Assembly: GCF_900184735.1 (NCBI RefSeq)
Contig: NZ_LT855405.1
Coordinates: 62,001 to 126,000, forward strand
Reading direction: 5' to 3'
DNA: 64,000 bases
DNA from: Paucisalibacillus globulus
GTDB taxonomy: Bacteria; Bacillota; Bacilli; Bacillales; Amphibacillaceae
Shown: piece after piece, positions 1 through 9,126 of the stretch
Position numbering within the stretch: the stretch's first letter is position 1
Layout: every line of letters begins with the position of its first letter
Position numbers and translations under genes: made by a program
Notes under the pieces: generated by a model
Database searches by the model: none
What the model saw: only the letters and a program-made list of their open reading frames with translations
Told to the model about the DNA's origin: nothing

Positions 1-231
1 CCTTTCAATTAGAGAAAAAAATTATTTGGGTTATTCTTTTACCCAAACCAAGTATATTAAATAATATTCCACTAGTCAACTATATTTTTTGAAATAATAT
101 TTCAATATAAATTCATCAAGCCCCTTATATTACTAACTCAAGCAAGCATACTACAATAACGTACTAAAATTTAGAATAATTTTATTTTATTATGTTTTGT
201 ATTTTTTAAAATTTATTTTAATATCAATTAC
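1..231. other. AT-rich stretch without a gene
   Basis: Very AT-rich sequence with stops in all frames. I see no coding region, RNA gene or clear repeat here. It lies beyond the terminator of the leftward TPR gene and probably separates that gene from whatever lies left of the window. Confidence 0.6.
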
Positions 232-274
232 AGAAAAAAGAACAGATGAAACCATATGGGGTTTCATCTGTTCT
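232..274 (-). terminator. Rho-independent terminator of the TPR gene
   Basis: A perfect 15-bp stem (239-253 with 260-274) closes a 6-base loop. On the minus strand it is followed directly by a run of T (the A-run at 232-239). It lies about 100 bases past the stop of the leftward TPR gene. Confidence 0.85.
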
Positions 275-371
275 TCTAACTATTATTTAGGGTTTCGTAT
301 TCTTAAATAAAACGTTAAGATAATACACTATCGGCTAATTGGGATAGGGAACCTGTCCCGCTACGACAACA

Positions 372-1349
372 TTAGTATCCGATAATCTCTAGGAATTCGT
401 CATCTTCGATTAAGTTATGGAACATGGGGTCTTCGTATGCCCAATCCTTATAGCTTGGATCAATCTCTATCGTTTTGGCTAACAGCTTGAGTGCTTCTTC
501 TTTTTGTTCCATGTACATTAACGTAAGGCTTTTCCCATAATATCCATATGGGGACTCAGGAAACTTTTCTATCATTGTGTCGTACACGTTAATAGCTTCC
601 TCTACCTTATCTAAATCAACTAAGACAGAACCTTTATAATAGTAGGCATCAATTTGTGATGGGTCTAAGGCAATAATTTGATCACTAAACGAAACTACTT
701 CTTCAAAATTTCCAATCTCATCATGGATATACATCAAATACCACAATGCATCAATATCTCCAGGATTCTTTTCGTTATATTTGTTAAGCGCTTCTAATGC
801 TGTTTCATATTCACCGATAAAATAATTTGCAATCCCTTTTCCATAAAAGGCATATGCACTATTGGGGTTAATTTTTAACGCCTCTTAATAGTAAGTCAAT
901 GCTTCTTGATCTCGATTCATTGCTGACAGTGCATTTCCCATATTAATAAATTCCGAATCATCGTCTGGTTTTAAATTAATTGCTTCTTTGGCAAAGTCAA
1001 TTGCCTCTTCAAATCTACCTAACTCATTTAAAGCCCAAGATTTATTACTGAGCGATGCTTCAAAGTCTGGGTCTAACTCCAATGACTTATCTAATGAAAC
1101 TAATGCTTCATCAGCACGTCCAAGTTCAAGTAAGAGATATCCGCGCTCTCCATGTAGACTTGCATCATTTGGATATTTTTCAATTCTTTCATCGATATAC
1201 AATAACGCCTCTTCAAATTCACCATTTTCATAGTAAGCTTGTACCTTCTCACTATCGAAATTCATGTCAACCTGAAACAAAGTTGCTGGACTACAACCAA
1301 ATAATAATGAAGCTCCTAAAAATAGAATTAGTATAGATATTTTTTTCAT
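372..1349 (-). pseudogene. TPR-repeat lipoprotein gene interrupted by one in-frame TAA
   Basis: Reading leftward from ATG 1349 gives a lipoprotein signal peptide (MKKISILILFLGASLLFGCS, lipobox LLFGC) and then tandem tetratricopeptide repeats. The frame meets a TAA at 885-887 and continues in the same frame to a second stop at 372. The total is 326 codons including both stops. The internal stop falls inside a TPR helix (LTYY-stop-EALKINPN), where family TPRs usually carry a charged residue. One base change such as GAA to TAA would explain it. TPR proteins act as protein-interaction scaffolds; this one would be anchored outside the membrane. The downstream part (746-372) starts with an internal ATG but lacks a signal peptide. 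A sequencing error or stop readthrough is possible; a recent nonsense mutation is the simplest reading. Confidence 0.8.
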
Positions 1350-1871
1350 TCTAGTTATCCCCTTATGATAGATAATAGTTCAAAAATCTTAAATAGTACC
1401 TTGTCACCCAATTGCTTTATTCAACATTCACATTATTTATAGAATAGCATATTCAACTATTTTGTGGGGACGAGTGTAATTAATTTTCGGGATTATCTTG
1501 TCTATAGAGTTAAAGTCTATCCTCATACAAAAGTCCTTACGCAAAAATAGACCATTTGGCGAATATCTAACGATACCCCGAAATGATAATATGATTGCGA
1601 GAATGGAAATTATATAATTATGAATTTTATGTAAATTTTAGGAGGTGTTAATGATAAAGGGGGTTTTTTATCTTCATTTTTCTAGGTGAATATTTTTAGC
1701 TTAATTGCCGTAACAAATTACTACTTGCCAGTAAAGCTTTACATGATAGATTGATGTCAAGATTCAGTAATACTAGGAGATCAAGGAAGCTTTATAAGAA
1801 AAACTGAAGATACCATCTTGTGAGTAGCTGATAAGATATACCCAAAATTTTATCCTTTGGAGGTATGTGGT
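1350..1871. other. Intergenic region before the M15 peptidase gene
   Basis: About 520 bases with no long open frame. It contains the start side of the TPR gene and, near 1640-1690, a strong ribosome binding site followed by a 12-codon open frame (listed separately). No clear sigma-A promoter could be assigned with confidence. Confidence 0.5.
1651..1689 (+). CDS. Possible 12-codon leader or small ORF
   Basis: ATG at 1651 opens a frame MIKGVFYLHFSR ending at TGA 1687-1689. It is preceded by AGGAGGTG ending three bases before the ATG, a near-perfect but close ribosome binding site. It ends about 180 bases before the M15 peptidase gene. It could be a leader peptide, a remnant of a longer gene or chance. 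The strong ribosome site is what is seen; function is unknown. Confidence 0.25.
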   Translation: MIKGVFYLHFSR

Positions 1872-2600
1872 GTGAAAAGAGCGTTTAAAATGTTGATTAG
1901 TGTTATTGGTTTTACTTTGTTAATCACTTTAGGTATGACTGTTATGAATTCGGATGAAGCATCTGCTTATAATTGGACTCGTACATTACAAGAAGGTTCC
2001 AGCGGTACCGATGTGCGAGAATTACAAATAAGGGTAGCCGGTTGGGCTGCTGATTCCCCTACAAAAACATATCTTGTTGTTGATGGACATTTTGGTGCTG
2101 CAACAAAGGCAGCCGTAAAACGGTTTCAACGAGCATATGGATTAGTAGCTGATGGAATTGTCGGTACTGCTACACAAGCAAAGTTAAATTCATTAGAAAG
2201 TTCAACTGGAACCAAAAACTTTACGTATAGTGAATTTTATTCCGGTGATGGGCAGGTATTTAATGGTGGTAGAGTGTCAGCAACAACGGTTAAAGAAAAT
2301 GTGCGTAGGCAGATGTATAAACTAGAAGCTGTTCGTGTTAAGATTGGTAATAAACCAATTGTAGTCAACTCTGGATTTAGAAGTATTGCCTTTAATGATA
2401 GCCTTTCAAATTCTCATCCGAACAGTCAGCACACATATGGAGTTGCAGCCGATATTAAAGCTCCAGGTGTTTCCTTAAATACTGTGTTAAATGCGACTAG
2501 ATCTTCCGGATTTAGTGGTTCCTATAATGGTGGTACCTATATTCACGTAGATAGCGGAATAGAATACCCATATGGAGCACAGTTCTGGTATTGGCCTTAA
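1872..2600 (+). CDS. Secreted peptidase M15-type L,D/D,D-peptidase with peptidoglycan-binding domain
   Basis: A 242-aa exported cell-wall hydrolase candidate. The start is taken as GTG 1872, because GGAGGT at 1859-1864 sits 7 bases upstream; a longer TTG start at 1857 would place that site inside the coding region. Residues 1-32 form a signal peptide ending in ASA. Residues about 38-105 match a PG_binding_1 domain (GSSGTDVRELQ, FGAATKAAVKRFQ, ADGIVGTAT). The C-terminal half is a peptidase M15_3-type domain with the zinc pattern HTYGVAADIK (His and Asp) and GTYIHVDSG (His), plus SGFRS. Such enzymes cut peptide cross-links or terminal D-alanine in peptidoglycan. The gene stands alone with its own downstream hairpin. 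Function is assigned from domains only; the exact bond cleaved is not known. Confidence 0.85.
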   Translation: MKRAFKMLISVIGFTLLITLGMTVMNSDEASAYNWTRTLQEGSSGTDVRELQIRVAGWAADSPTKTYLVVDGHFGAATKAAVKRFQRAYGLVADGIVGTATQAKLNSLESSTGTKNFTYSEFYSGDGQVFNGGRVSATTVKENVRRQMYKLEAVRVKIGNKPIVVNSGFRSIAFNDSLSNSHPNSQHTYGVAADIKAPGVSLNTVLNATRSSGFSGSYNGGTYIHVDSGIEYPYGAQFWYWP

Positions 2601-2613
2601 TTAGTCCATCTAA

Positions 2614-2666
2614 AATGGGGATTACCCCTCTGTGAATTAATTTACAGAGGGGCAATCCCCCATTTA
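2614..2666 (+). terminator. Hairpin terminator after the M15 peptidase gene
   Basis: A long near-perfect inverted repeat (AATGGGGATT-CCCCTCTGT pairing with ACAGAGGGG-AATCCCCCATT) around a 10-base loop, 14 bases past the stop. The T-run after it is weak, so it may be an inefficient terminator or a 3' stabilising stem. Confidence 0.65.
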
Positions 2667-2746
2667 AATTCTTTCAACGTTCTTTTTTCATTTTTTTTGA
2701 AACTCAATAACAATCGTTGAACAAGTAAAATAGAAAGAAGAACTAA

Positions 2747-2776
2747 AAAACGTTTGGATTTTTTTCCAAACGTTTT
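2747..2776 (-). terminator. Terminator at the end of the maltodextrin operon
   Basis: A 12-bp perfect stem AAAACGTTTGGA/TCCAAACGTTTT around six T. On the minus strand it is followed by TTTTTTAG. The symmetric A and T flanks would also let it stop rightward transcription. It lies about 100 bases past the stop of the LacI-type regulator, the last gene of the leftward operon. Confidence 0.8.
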
Positions 2777-2879
2777 GTGTTATTTAAGGTGTTCATGTCG
2801 GTTAATTCGATATGACTTTAACCTATATTTTGCTTTTTCTCCACGTAATCTGAACAACTAATTAAATTGTTTTCTTATT

Positions 2880-3899
2880 CTATGAATTTTCACTAACTGA
2901 ATCGCGATATACAATTTTATGAGGTATGATAATCCTTTTGGCTGGCTCGTTTTTGTTCTTGGTTTTTTCAATCAACACCTTTGCTGATTGCGCTCCTAGA
3001 TCATAAATTTGAATATCAACCGTTGTTAGTGCCGGTCGAGTGATTTCTGAAAGGTAGACGTTGTTAAAACTCACCATGGATACATCTTGTGGTACCCGAA
3101 CACCATACTCTTCTAACATGCTTAGCATCCCTAAACTGATAAGGTCATCACTGACAACTAATCCGGTTGGAGGTGTATCCAGCGACATCAAGTGTTCTAC
3201 CGCTTCCCGACCACCAGATTTTAAGAATTCCGTATGAATCATGAATGATTCACGGTCTTCAATACCAGCTTCTTGTAGTGCTGCCAAGTATCCACTTTCA
3301 CGGTCACGAGTCACGAACAAATCCCTTGAACCACCAATAAACCCAATTTGTTTATGCCCCAAGCTAATCAAATGCCCGGTAATCTCTTTTCCAGCTTTAA
3401 AGTTATCATTGTCCACATGAGTAATTTCTGTTTCAAAGTCGTATGGTTTACCTACAATCACAAATGGAAAGTCCTGTTCTCGTAAGAAATTAGTTACTTT
3501 GTCATTAATACGTGAGTAAAGCAAAATAACTCCATCTACATAACTACCATAAACCATACGCTGTACTTCATGGAAAATTTCTTCCTCAGTCTCGCCTGTT
3601 GATAAGGACATGGAATACTCTACTTCATGAATGACAGACATAATCCCTCGTAAAATCTCAGGAAAAAATGGATTTTGTAATGCTTTATTAGCGGATGATG
3701 GTAAGATTACCCCAATTGCTTTAGTTGATTTCGCAACTAGATTTCGAGCACTGATATTAGGATGATAACCTAATTCCTTCATCGCTTTTCTAACTTTCTT
3801 CTTCGTTTCTTCACTAATTCTTGGATTATTAGCGATGACTCGAGATACTGTAGAGGGTGAAACCCCACTTACTTTTGCCACGTCTTTAATAGTTACCAT
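2880..3899 (-). CDS. malR: LacI/GalR-family transcriptional regulator of maltodextrin use (MalR-like)
   Basis: A 339-aa DNA-binding repressor. I choose ATG 3899 (MVTIKDVAKVSGVS) over the upstream GTG 3920, because AGAGGGTGAGG lies just before it and LacI proteins begin this way. Residues about 2-25 are the helix-turn-helix (IKDVAKVSGVSPSTVSRVI) and the rest is a periplasmic-binding-protein-like ligand domain. It is the last gene of the leftward maltodextrin operon, 25 bases after the GH31 gene. The operators it probably binds are the TGCAAACGTTTGCA-like sites at 11955-11994 and 12148-12173, so it would control its own operon too. The ligand is inferred to be a maltodextrin or a phosphate derivative. 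The family is certain; the MalR name rests on context. Confidence 0.85.
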   Translation of the reverse strand: MVTIKDVAKVSGVSPSTVSRVIANNPRISEETKKKVRKAMKELGYHPNISARNLVAKSTKAIGVILPSSANKALQNPFFPEILRGIMSVIHEVEYSMSLSTGETEEEIFHEVQRMVYGSYVDGVILLYSRINDKVTNFLREQDFPFVIVGKPYDFETEITHVDNDNFKAGKEITGHLISLGHKQIGFIGGSRDLFVTRDRESGYLAALQEAGIEDRESFMIHTEFLKSGGREAVEHLMSLDTPPTGLVVSDDLISLGMLSMLEEYGVRVPQDVSMVSFNNVYLSEITRPALTTVDIQIYDLGAQSAKVLIEKTKNKNEPAKRIIIPHKIVYRDSVSENS

Positions 3900-3924
3900 A
3901 TCCTCACCCTCTACCCTCACAATT

Positions 3925-6258
3925 TTATAACTTGATTACAGTGCTTTCTTTTCCATTTATTAAGACAGGATTGTTAGACCCAATTACTTCAACTCGAATT
4001 TCCTGATACGAAGGTTTATAGTTCCCCTCCATATCTAATACAACTACTTCAATGCTATCCTCAGAAGATTTAATTTCTAAATCAACTTTCAAATATTCAC
4101 CATTCTCATAGGAAAATGTTTCGCCATCATCATCATAGAAAGTGAAACGGTAATTCTCATCTGGATTCGAAGCATAAATCTTCATCGTTAATGATTTCGT
4201 TGCTTTATCCTGATTGGAATTCCATTCTCCTTGCATAACAGCTGAACCTTTACGAACAAAAATCGGTAAATCTTCTAGTTCTGCATGCACAAGGTGAACT
4301 TTTTCACCTTCATAGCTTTCTCCTGTAGCATATGATACCCATTCACCTTTAGGTAAGTATACCACGCGATCCGTCAGCGATGGAGCTAAAATTGGTGACA
4401 TAATCACATTATCACCTATCATAAATTGATCATTTAAGTTATAGGTTTTCTCATCATCAGGGTACTCCATTAATAATGGGCGCATAACAGGTAAGCCTTG
4501 CTTACTCGCTTGGTAAAACAAACTATAAAGTTGTGGCATCCATACATAGCGCATTTGGATATATTTCTTCATAATCGCTTCATACTTTTCCCCAAACTGC
4601 CATGGCTCTTGATAACGGAAACCAATTGCAGAATGGTTACGGAAAAATGGGGTAAATGCTCCGACTTGAGTCCAACGTGTTAATAGTTCTGCATTCGTAT
4701 CATGGGCAAACCCACCGACATCAGGTCCAGTGAACGCTACACCAGATAATCCAAGGTTCATGACCATCGGAAGAGACATTTGGAGATGTTCCCAGAAACT
4801 ACGGTTATCTCCAGTCCAAACCGAACCATATCGTTGCACACCAGCAAAGCCTGCACGTGTTAATAAGAATGGCCGCTTTCCTTGAAGGTTTTCTTTCATC
4901 CCCTCATATGTCGCTTTCCCCATTAATAATCCATAGACATTGTGTAATTCCCGGTGTGTGGTTGGGTTACCGTCATTACGGTGCATCACTTCAACATCCA
5001 TTGTCTTTGTTTCATTAAATACAGCAGGCTCATTCATATCATTCCAGATACCTTCAATCCCCATGGAGGTATAGAATGCATGCTTTTCACCCCACCATTT
5101 ACGAACACGCTCCTCTGTAAAATCAGGGAATGAACTTATACCAGGCCAAACTTCACCATAGTAAATATCTCCCTCGATGTATTTACAGAAATTATCTTCT
5201 GATACACCCTCTTGATAAATTGGATACTCTGAATCCTTTTTCACCCCAGGGTCAACAATTGGTACGACACGAATTCCCATCTCCTTCAAATCAGAAATAA
5301 GCTTTTCTGGATTAGGAAAGCGTTCTTTATCAAATGTAAAGACGCGGTAGCCATTCATATAGTGGATATCTAAATGGATGACATCAACTGGAATATCCTT
5401 ATCAATGAAGTTTTTCGCTAATTCTCTAACTTCCACCTCTGTTTCATAGCTATAACGGGATTGGTGATAGCCCAGTGACCATTTTGGTGGTAGCGGCATT
5501 CTTCCAGTTAAGTACGTATATTGCTCCAGCACCATTTTAGGATGTGGTCCTGCCATCACATAATAATCTAACTGGCCACCTTCCGCAGAGAAGGAGTAAT
5601 AGTCTTCTGATGTTTTCATGTCAAAGAAAGTTCGGAATGTATTATCAAAGAAAATTCCATGTGCCTTGCCATCTCGTAATGTCATGAAATATGGAATAGA
5701 TTCGTATAGTGCATTTGTTTCCGGGTTATGTGGTGCATATACATCTGTGTTCCACATTTCTAATCTTTCACCGCGTTTATTTAAATGACCAGATTTCTCT
5801 CCAAAACCATAGAAGTGATCATTTTCTTCCATTTGTTTAAATGCAATTACTTCCCCATTTTCGCGATAAGCCATTCCATGTTTATCCTCTGAAACAATTA
5901 CTCTGCCATTCTGATCAATAATGTTTATTCGAAATGGTTTCTTCTGGACATGTAGAACTAATTTCGAAGACTTTACATTAAATGTTTCCTTTGTATCTTC
6001 TTCTTCAACAGCCACTACTTCCGGGTTCACGATAACAGCTTTGGAATGATTCAATTCTGGATTCTGTTTTTGGTTCATCGTTACGCGGACAATTGAATCT
6101 GTATAAAATTGGATAGCTACCTTACCATTAGTACACTGAAACAAATAGGTTGTACCAGCTTTTTCAACATGGACTAGGTCACCTATATCCCGGTAAATTA
6201 CCGCATTATCTTTTTTCTCTTTACCTGGGTGTATGGCAAAACTCGTATCTCCAAGCAT
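3925..6258 (-). CDS. Glycoside hydrolase family 31 alpha-glucosidase
   Basis: A 777-aa intracellular exo-alpha-glucosidase without a signal peptide. It has an N-terminal beta-sandwich, a GH31 catalytic barrel and C-terminal beta domains. The nucleophile lies in WNDMNEP (Asp407, codons near 5040) and the acid/base Asp in GPDVGGF (about Asp513). Family enzymes release glucose from the non-reducing ends of maltose, isomaltose or related oligosaccharides. AGGAGG lies just before ATG 6258. The gene sits between the GH13 glucosidase and the LacI-type regulator in the maltodextrin operon and probably complements the GH13 enzyme on imported oligosaccharides. The exact linkage preference cannot be read from sequence; alpha-xylosidase activity is an alternative within GH31. 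Confidence 0.92.
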   Translation of the reverse strand: MLGDTSFAIHPGKEKKDNAVIYRDIGDLVHVEKAGTTYLFQCTNGKVAIQFYTDSIVRVTMNQKQNPELNHSKAVIVNPEVVAVEEEDTKETFNVKSSKLVLHVQKKPFRINIIDQNGRVIVSEDKHGMAYRENGEVIAFKQMEENDHFYGFGEKSGHLNKRGERLEMWNTDVYAPHNPETNALYESIPYFMTLRDGKAHGIFFDNTFRTFFDMKTSEDYYSFSAEGGQLDYYVMAGPHPKMVLEQYTYLTGRMPLPPKWSLGYHQSRYSYETEVEVRELAKNFIDKDIPVDVIHLDIHYMNGYRVFTFDKERFPNPEKLISDLKEMGIRVVPIVDPGVKKDSEYPIYQEGVSEDNFCKYIEGDIYYGEVWPGISSFPDFTEERVRKWWGEKHAFYTSMGIEGIWNDMNEPAVFNETKTMDVEVMHRNDGNPTTHRELHNVYGLLMGKATYEGMKENLQGKRPFLLTRAGFAGVQRYGSVWTGDNRSFWEHLQMSLPMVMNLGLSGVAFTGPDVGGFAHDTNAELLTRWTQVGAFTPFFRNHSAIGFRYQEPWQFGEKYEAIMKKYIQMRYVWMPQLYSLFYQASKQGLPVMRPLLMEYPDDEKTYNLNDQFMIGDNVIMSPILAPSLTDRVVYLPKGEWVSYATGESYEGEKVHLVHAELEDLPIFVRKGSAVMQGEWNSNQDKATKSLTMKIYASNPDENYRFTFYDDDGETFSYENGEYLKVDLEIKSSEDSIEVVVLDMEGNYKPSYQEIRVEVIGSNNPVLINGKESTVIKL

Positions 6259-6327
6259 GTTATACCTCCTATAGAATAGTTTTTGTTTAGGTCTATAACA
6301 ATTCGGTATTTTCCGTATAATAATCTA

Positions 6328-7983
6328 TTAAACTAGTTTGTAAACTCGAGCTTCATAAGGTTTCAGTATATTTTCATCATTGCTGTCGTAGTTGCTAAGC
6401 AATAACTCTTTGTTCCTAACATCTAATTCTTCTGGTAAAACAAATCCTGTTTCTTTTGCAAACAAATTAGCCACAATTAGGGCTTTCTCATCCCCTAGTG
6501 TTCTGGTATACGCATAAATTTGATCATGCTCTTCCAATGTAATGTCATAGCTACCATAAACAAGAACCTCATACTCTTTTCGTAATTGGATGAGTTTTTT
6601 ATAATAGTGATAGATAGAATTTGGATTTTTCATTTCCGCTTCCACATTAATTTCCGTGTAATTCGGATTTACTTTCATCCATGGACTACCCGTACTAAAT
6701 CCACCATTTCTCTCCGTTGTCCACTGCATTGGTGTTCTTGAATTGTCACGACCTGTTTTCCAAATTACCTCCATTATCTCTTCCACAGGTGTTCCTTTTT
6801 CCAATTCATTATAATAATAATTCCTCATTCCTACATCATCATAATCATCAATTGATGGGAATTGTACATTAGTCATTCCAATCTCTTGGCCTTGATAGAT
6901 AAAAGGAGTTCCATGCATTAAGAAGTACATGGTTGCTAATGCTTTAGCAGACTCCACACGGTACTTTCCATCATTACCCCAGGTCGATACGGAACGCGGT
7001 TGATCATGGTTTTCTAAGAATAATGCATTCCATCCCGTTCCATCTAAGCCTTTTTGCCACTTTGTTAACGTCTTCTTCAACGCTGGTAAATCGATTCCAT
7101 TTTCGGTTTCTTTTCTCCAAAGACCTAAGTGTTCAAATTGGAAAATCATATCAAACTTGCCGTTCGTTTCTCCAACCCATTCATCAGCTTGTTCAAGGCT
7201 AACACCATTCGCTTCTCCAACTGTCATGATGTCATAGTTTGCGAAAGTGTTTTGTTTTAACTCTTCCATGAAAACCTGGATACCATCACGGTTCATATGC
7301 CCTTCATAGGAAGGTACATATTTTAAGTTGTCCGGATTAGGCATATCTGGAAAACCAGCAATTTTCTTAATATGAGAGATTGCATCCACTCGGAATCCAT
7401 CAATCCCTTTATCTAGCCACCAGTTGACCATTTTGTATAATTCATTACGGACCTTTGGATTTTCCCAGTTTAAATCTGGTTGTTTACTAGAGAAAACATG
7501 CATAAAATATTCTTTTGTTTTCTCATCGTATTTCCATGCAGAACCACCAAAGATGGATTCCCAATTATTAGGTTCTTTTCCATCTTTCCCTGGGTGCCAA
7601 ATATAATAATCTCTGTATGGATTATCTTTGGACTTACGTGATTCAATGAACCATGGATGTTCATCGGAAGTATGATTTATAACTAAATCCATAATTAATT
7701 TCATATCTCTACGATGTACCTCAGAAAGAAGTAAATCGAAGTCTTCCATTGTACCAAACTCATCCATAATATCTTGATAGTCACTAATATCGTAGCCATT
7801 ATCATCATTAGGAGATTTGTAGATTGGGCTAATCCAAATAACATCAATACCTAGGTCTTTCAGGTAGTCTAGTTTAGAGACCACACCTTTAATATCCCCA
7901 ATTCCATCTCCATTTGAATCCATAAAACTACGTGGATAAACTTGATATGCAACTGCTTCCTTCCACCATACTTGTTTCATCAT
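6328..7983 (-). CDS. malL: GH13 alpha-glucosidase / oligo-1,6-glucosidase
   Basis: A 551-aa cytoplasmic GH13 (subfamily 31 type) enzyme starting MMKQVWWKEAVAYQVYPRSF. AAGGAG lies close to the first ATG, so the second ATG (7980) is an equally good start. Catalytic residues are visible: nucleophile in DGFRVDAI (Asp199/200), acid/base in TVGEANG, and ENHDQPR with the third Asp. The GDGIGDIKG calcium-type loop is present. The residue after the nucleophile is Ala. Classical oligo-1,6-glucosidases usually have Val and maltases Thr, so preference for alpha-1,6 or alpha-1,4 bonds is uncertain. The product cleaves imported malto- or isomalto-oligosaccharides to glucose. It is in the leftward operon but separated from malG by about 290 bases that hold a degenerate structured repeat. 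Confidence 0.9.
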   Translation of the reverse strand: MMKQVWWKEAVAYQVYPRSFMDSNGDGIGDIKGVVSKLDYLKDLGIDVIWISPIYKSPNDDNGYDISDYQDIMDEFGTMEDFDLLLSEVHRRDMKLIMDLVINHTSDEHPWFIESRKSKDNPYRDYYIWHPGKDGKEPNNWESIFGGSAWKYDEKTKEYFMHVFSSKQPDLNWENPKVRNELYKMVNWWLDKGIDGFRVDAISHIKKIAGFPDMPNPDNLKYVPSYEGHMNRDGIQVFMEELKQNTFANYDIMTVGEANGVSLEQADEWVGETNGKFDMIFQFEHLGLWRKETENGIDLPALKKTLTKWQKGLDGTGWNALFLENHDQPRSVSTWGNDGKYRVESAKALATMYFLMHGTPFIYQGQEIGMTNVQFPSIDDYDDVGMRNYYYNELEKGTPVEEIMEVIWKTGRDNSRTPMQWTTERNGGFSTGSPWMKVNPNYTEINVEAEMKNPNSIYHYYKKLIQLRKEYEVLVYGSYDITLEEHDQIYAYTRTLGDEKALIVANLFAKETGFVLPEELDVRNKELLLSNYDSNDENILKPYEARVYKLV

Positions 7984-8090
7984 AATTCTCCTTGCTCATC
8001 ATTATTCTGGTTGCTATTAGAAATAGAGACCGGATCCAATAAATACTTACTAAAAAAAGATTAGAGTAAATCTTCAAACAGAGCACCAAA

Positions 8091-8210
8091 CCCGCTCCGG
8101 AAATATACTTCGCTTTTACTTCCAGCACAGGGGCGACATCTGCTCGAAAGAACCTTCGCAGTGTCTACCTTGCCGCGTGCGGCTGGAGTCTTCGTATATT
8201 CCCGGAGCTA
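8091..8210. repeat. Structured repeat arm (copy A) between malG and malL
   Basis: A 120-bp GC-richer segment closed by a 15-bp inverted repeat with one mismatch (GCTCCGGAAATATAC at 8094 and its complement at 8194-8208). Inside are diverged versions of the motifs found in the full repeats at 52531-52970 and 61431-61870 (GGAGTCTTCGTAT, GGGGCGACATCTGCTCG). It looks like a single arm of that element. It sits inside the maltodextrin operon, so it is probably transcribed and could fold in the mRNA. Confidence 0.75.
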
Positions 8211-8277
8211 GTGTAGCTGAATTTCATCTTTTAAGTGAGTAAAATAGTCGTTGTCCAAGTCCCCATCAATTAATCCA

Positions 8278-9126
8278 TTACCCCTTAGTCGCTCCAGATG
8301 TTAATCCAGATATCAGGTAACGTTGTAGTACTAAGAATACAAGTGCAATTGGCAATGCTATAAGGATTGCACCAGCTGCGAATCGTGTAAAGTTAGTCGA
8401 GAACTGATCATTTATAAAGTTATACAGACCTAGTGCTAGTGTATAATTCTCTGGACTTGTTAAAACAATTCTTGGTAGTAGGAAGTCCATGAATGGTGCC
8501 ATGAAGTTAAATAACGCTACAACTGCCAAGATAGGCTTCGCTAACGGAAGCATGATTGTCCAAAAAATTCGTAGGTGACCAGCACCATCGATTTTAGCTG
8601 CTTCATCTAATTCTTTAGGAATCGTGTCAAAGTACCCTTTTACTAACCAAGCATTAAATGGAATTTGTCCACCTAGGTAGATTAATAATAATCCCCATAA
8701 GGAATCAGTTAGGCCTATTGTATTTAATAGAATATATAGAGCTACCATTCCCATAAGTGCTGGGAACATTTGAAGTAGTAAGAACATATATAAACCGTAC
8801 TTACGTCCAATAAACTTATAACGTGAGAATGCGTACGCAATTAAAGATGTGATTACAACAGAACCAACAGCATTTAATACAGCTACAAACAAACTATTTT
8901 TATACCATGTTAAATAATTACTATTTGGATCAGTGAATAACCACTTATAATGCTCTAATGTAGGATTATCCGGAAATAAATCGGTTACTAACATATTCGT
9001 ACCTGGGTTTACACTCATCATAACTGCCCAGAACAAAGGATAACCAATGATAACAAACATAATTAAGAAAAAGATATAGATGAACGCTACCTCAATTTTC
9101 GATTTTGTTTTACGTCCCATAGCCAT
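8278..9126 (-). CDS. malG: Maltodextrin ABC transporter permease MalG
   Basis: A 282-aa inner-membrane permease with about six transmembrane helices and the binding-protein-dependent transport EAA loop (ELDEAAKIDGAGHLRIFWTIMLPLAKP) that contacts the ATPase. It pairs with MalF to form the channel for maltose or maltodextrin. Its ATG overlaps the malF stop by one base (TAATG), and a GAGGAGGGA site lies within the end of malF, so the two are translationally coupled. No ATPase gene is present in the window, so the transporter probably borrows a shared MsmX/MsmK-type ATPase. Family certain; sugar specificity from neighbours. Confidence 0.93.
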   Translation of the reverse strand: MAMGRKTKSKIEVAFIYIFFLIMFVIIGYPLFWAVMMSVNPGTNMLVTDLFPDNPTLEHYKWLFTDPNSNYLTWYKNSLFVAVLNAVGSVVITSLIAYAFSRYKFIGRKYGLYMFLLLQMFPALMGMVALYILLNTIGLTDSLWGLLLIYLGGQIPFNAWLVKGYFDTIPKELDEAAKIDGAGHLRIFWTIMLPLAKPILAVVALFNFMAPFMDFLLPRIVLTSPENYTLALGLYNFINDQFSTNFTRFAAGAILIALPIALVFLVLQRYLISGLTSGATKG

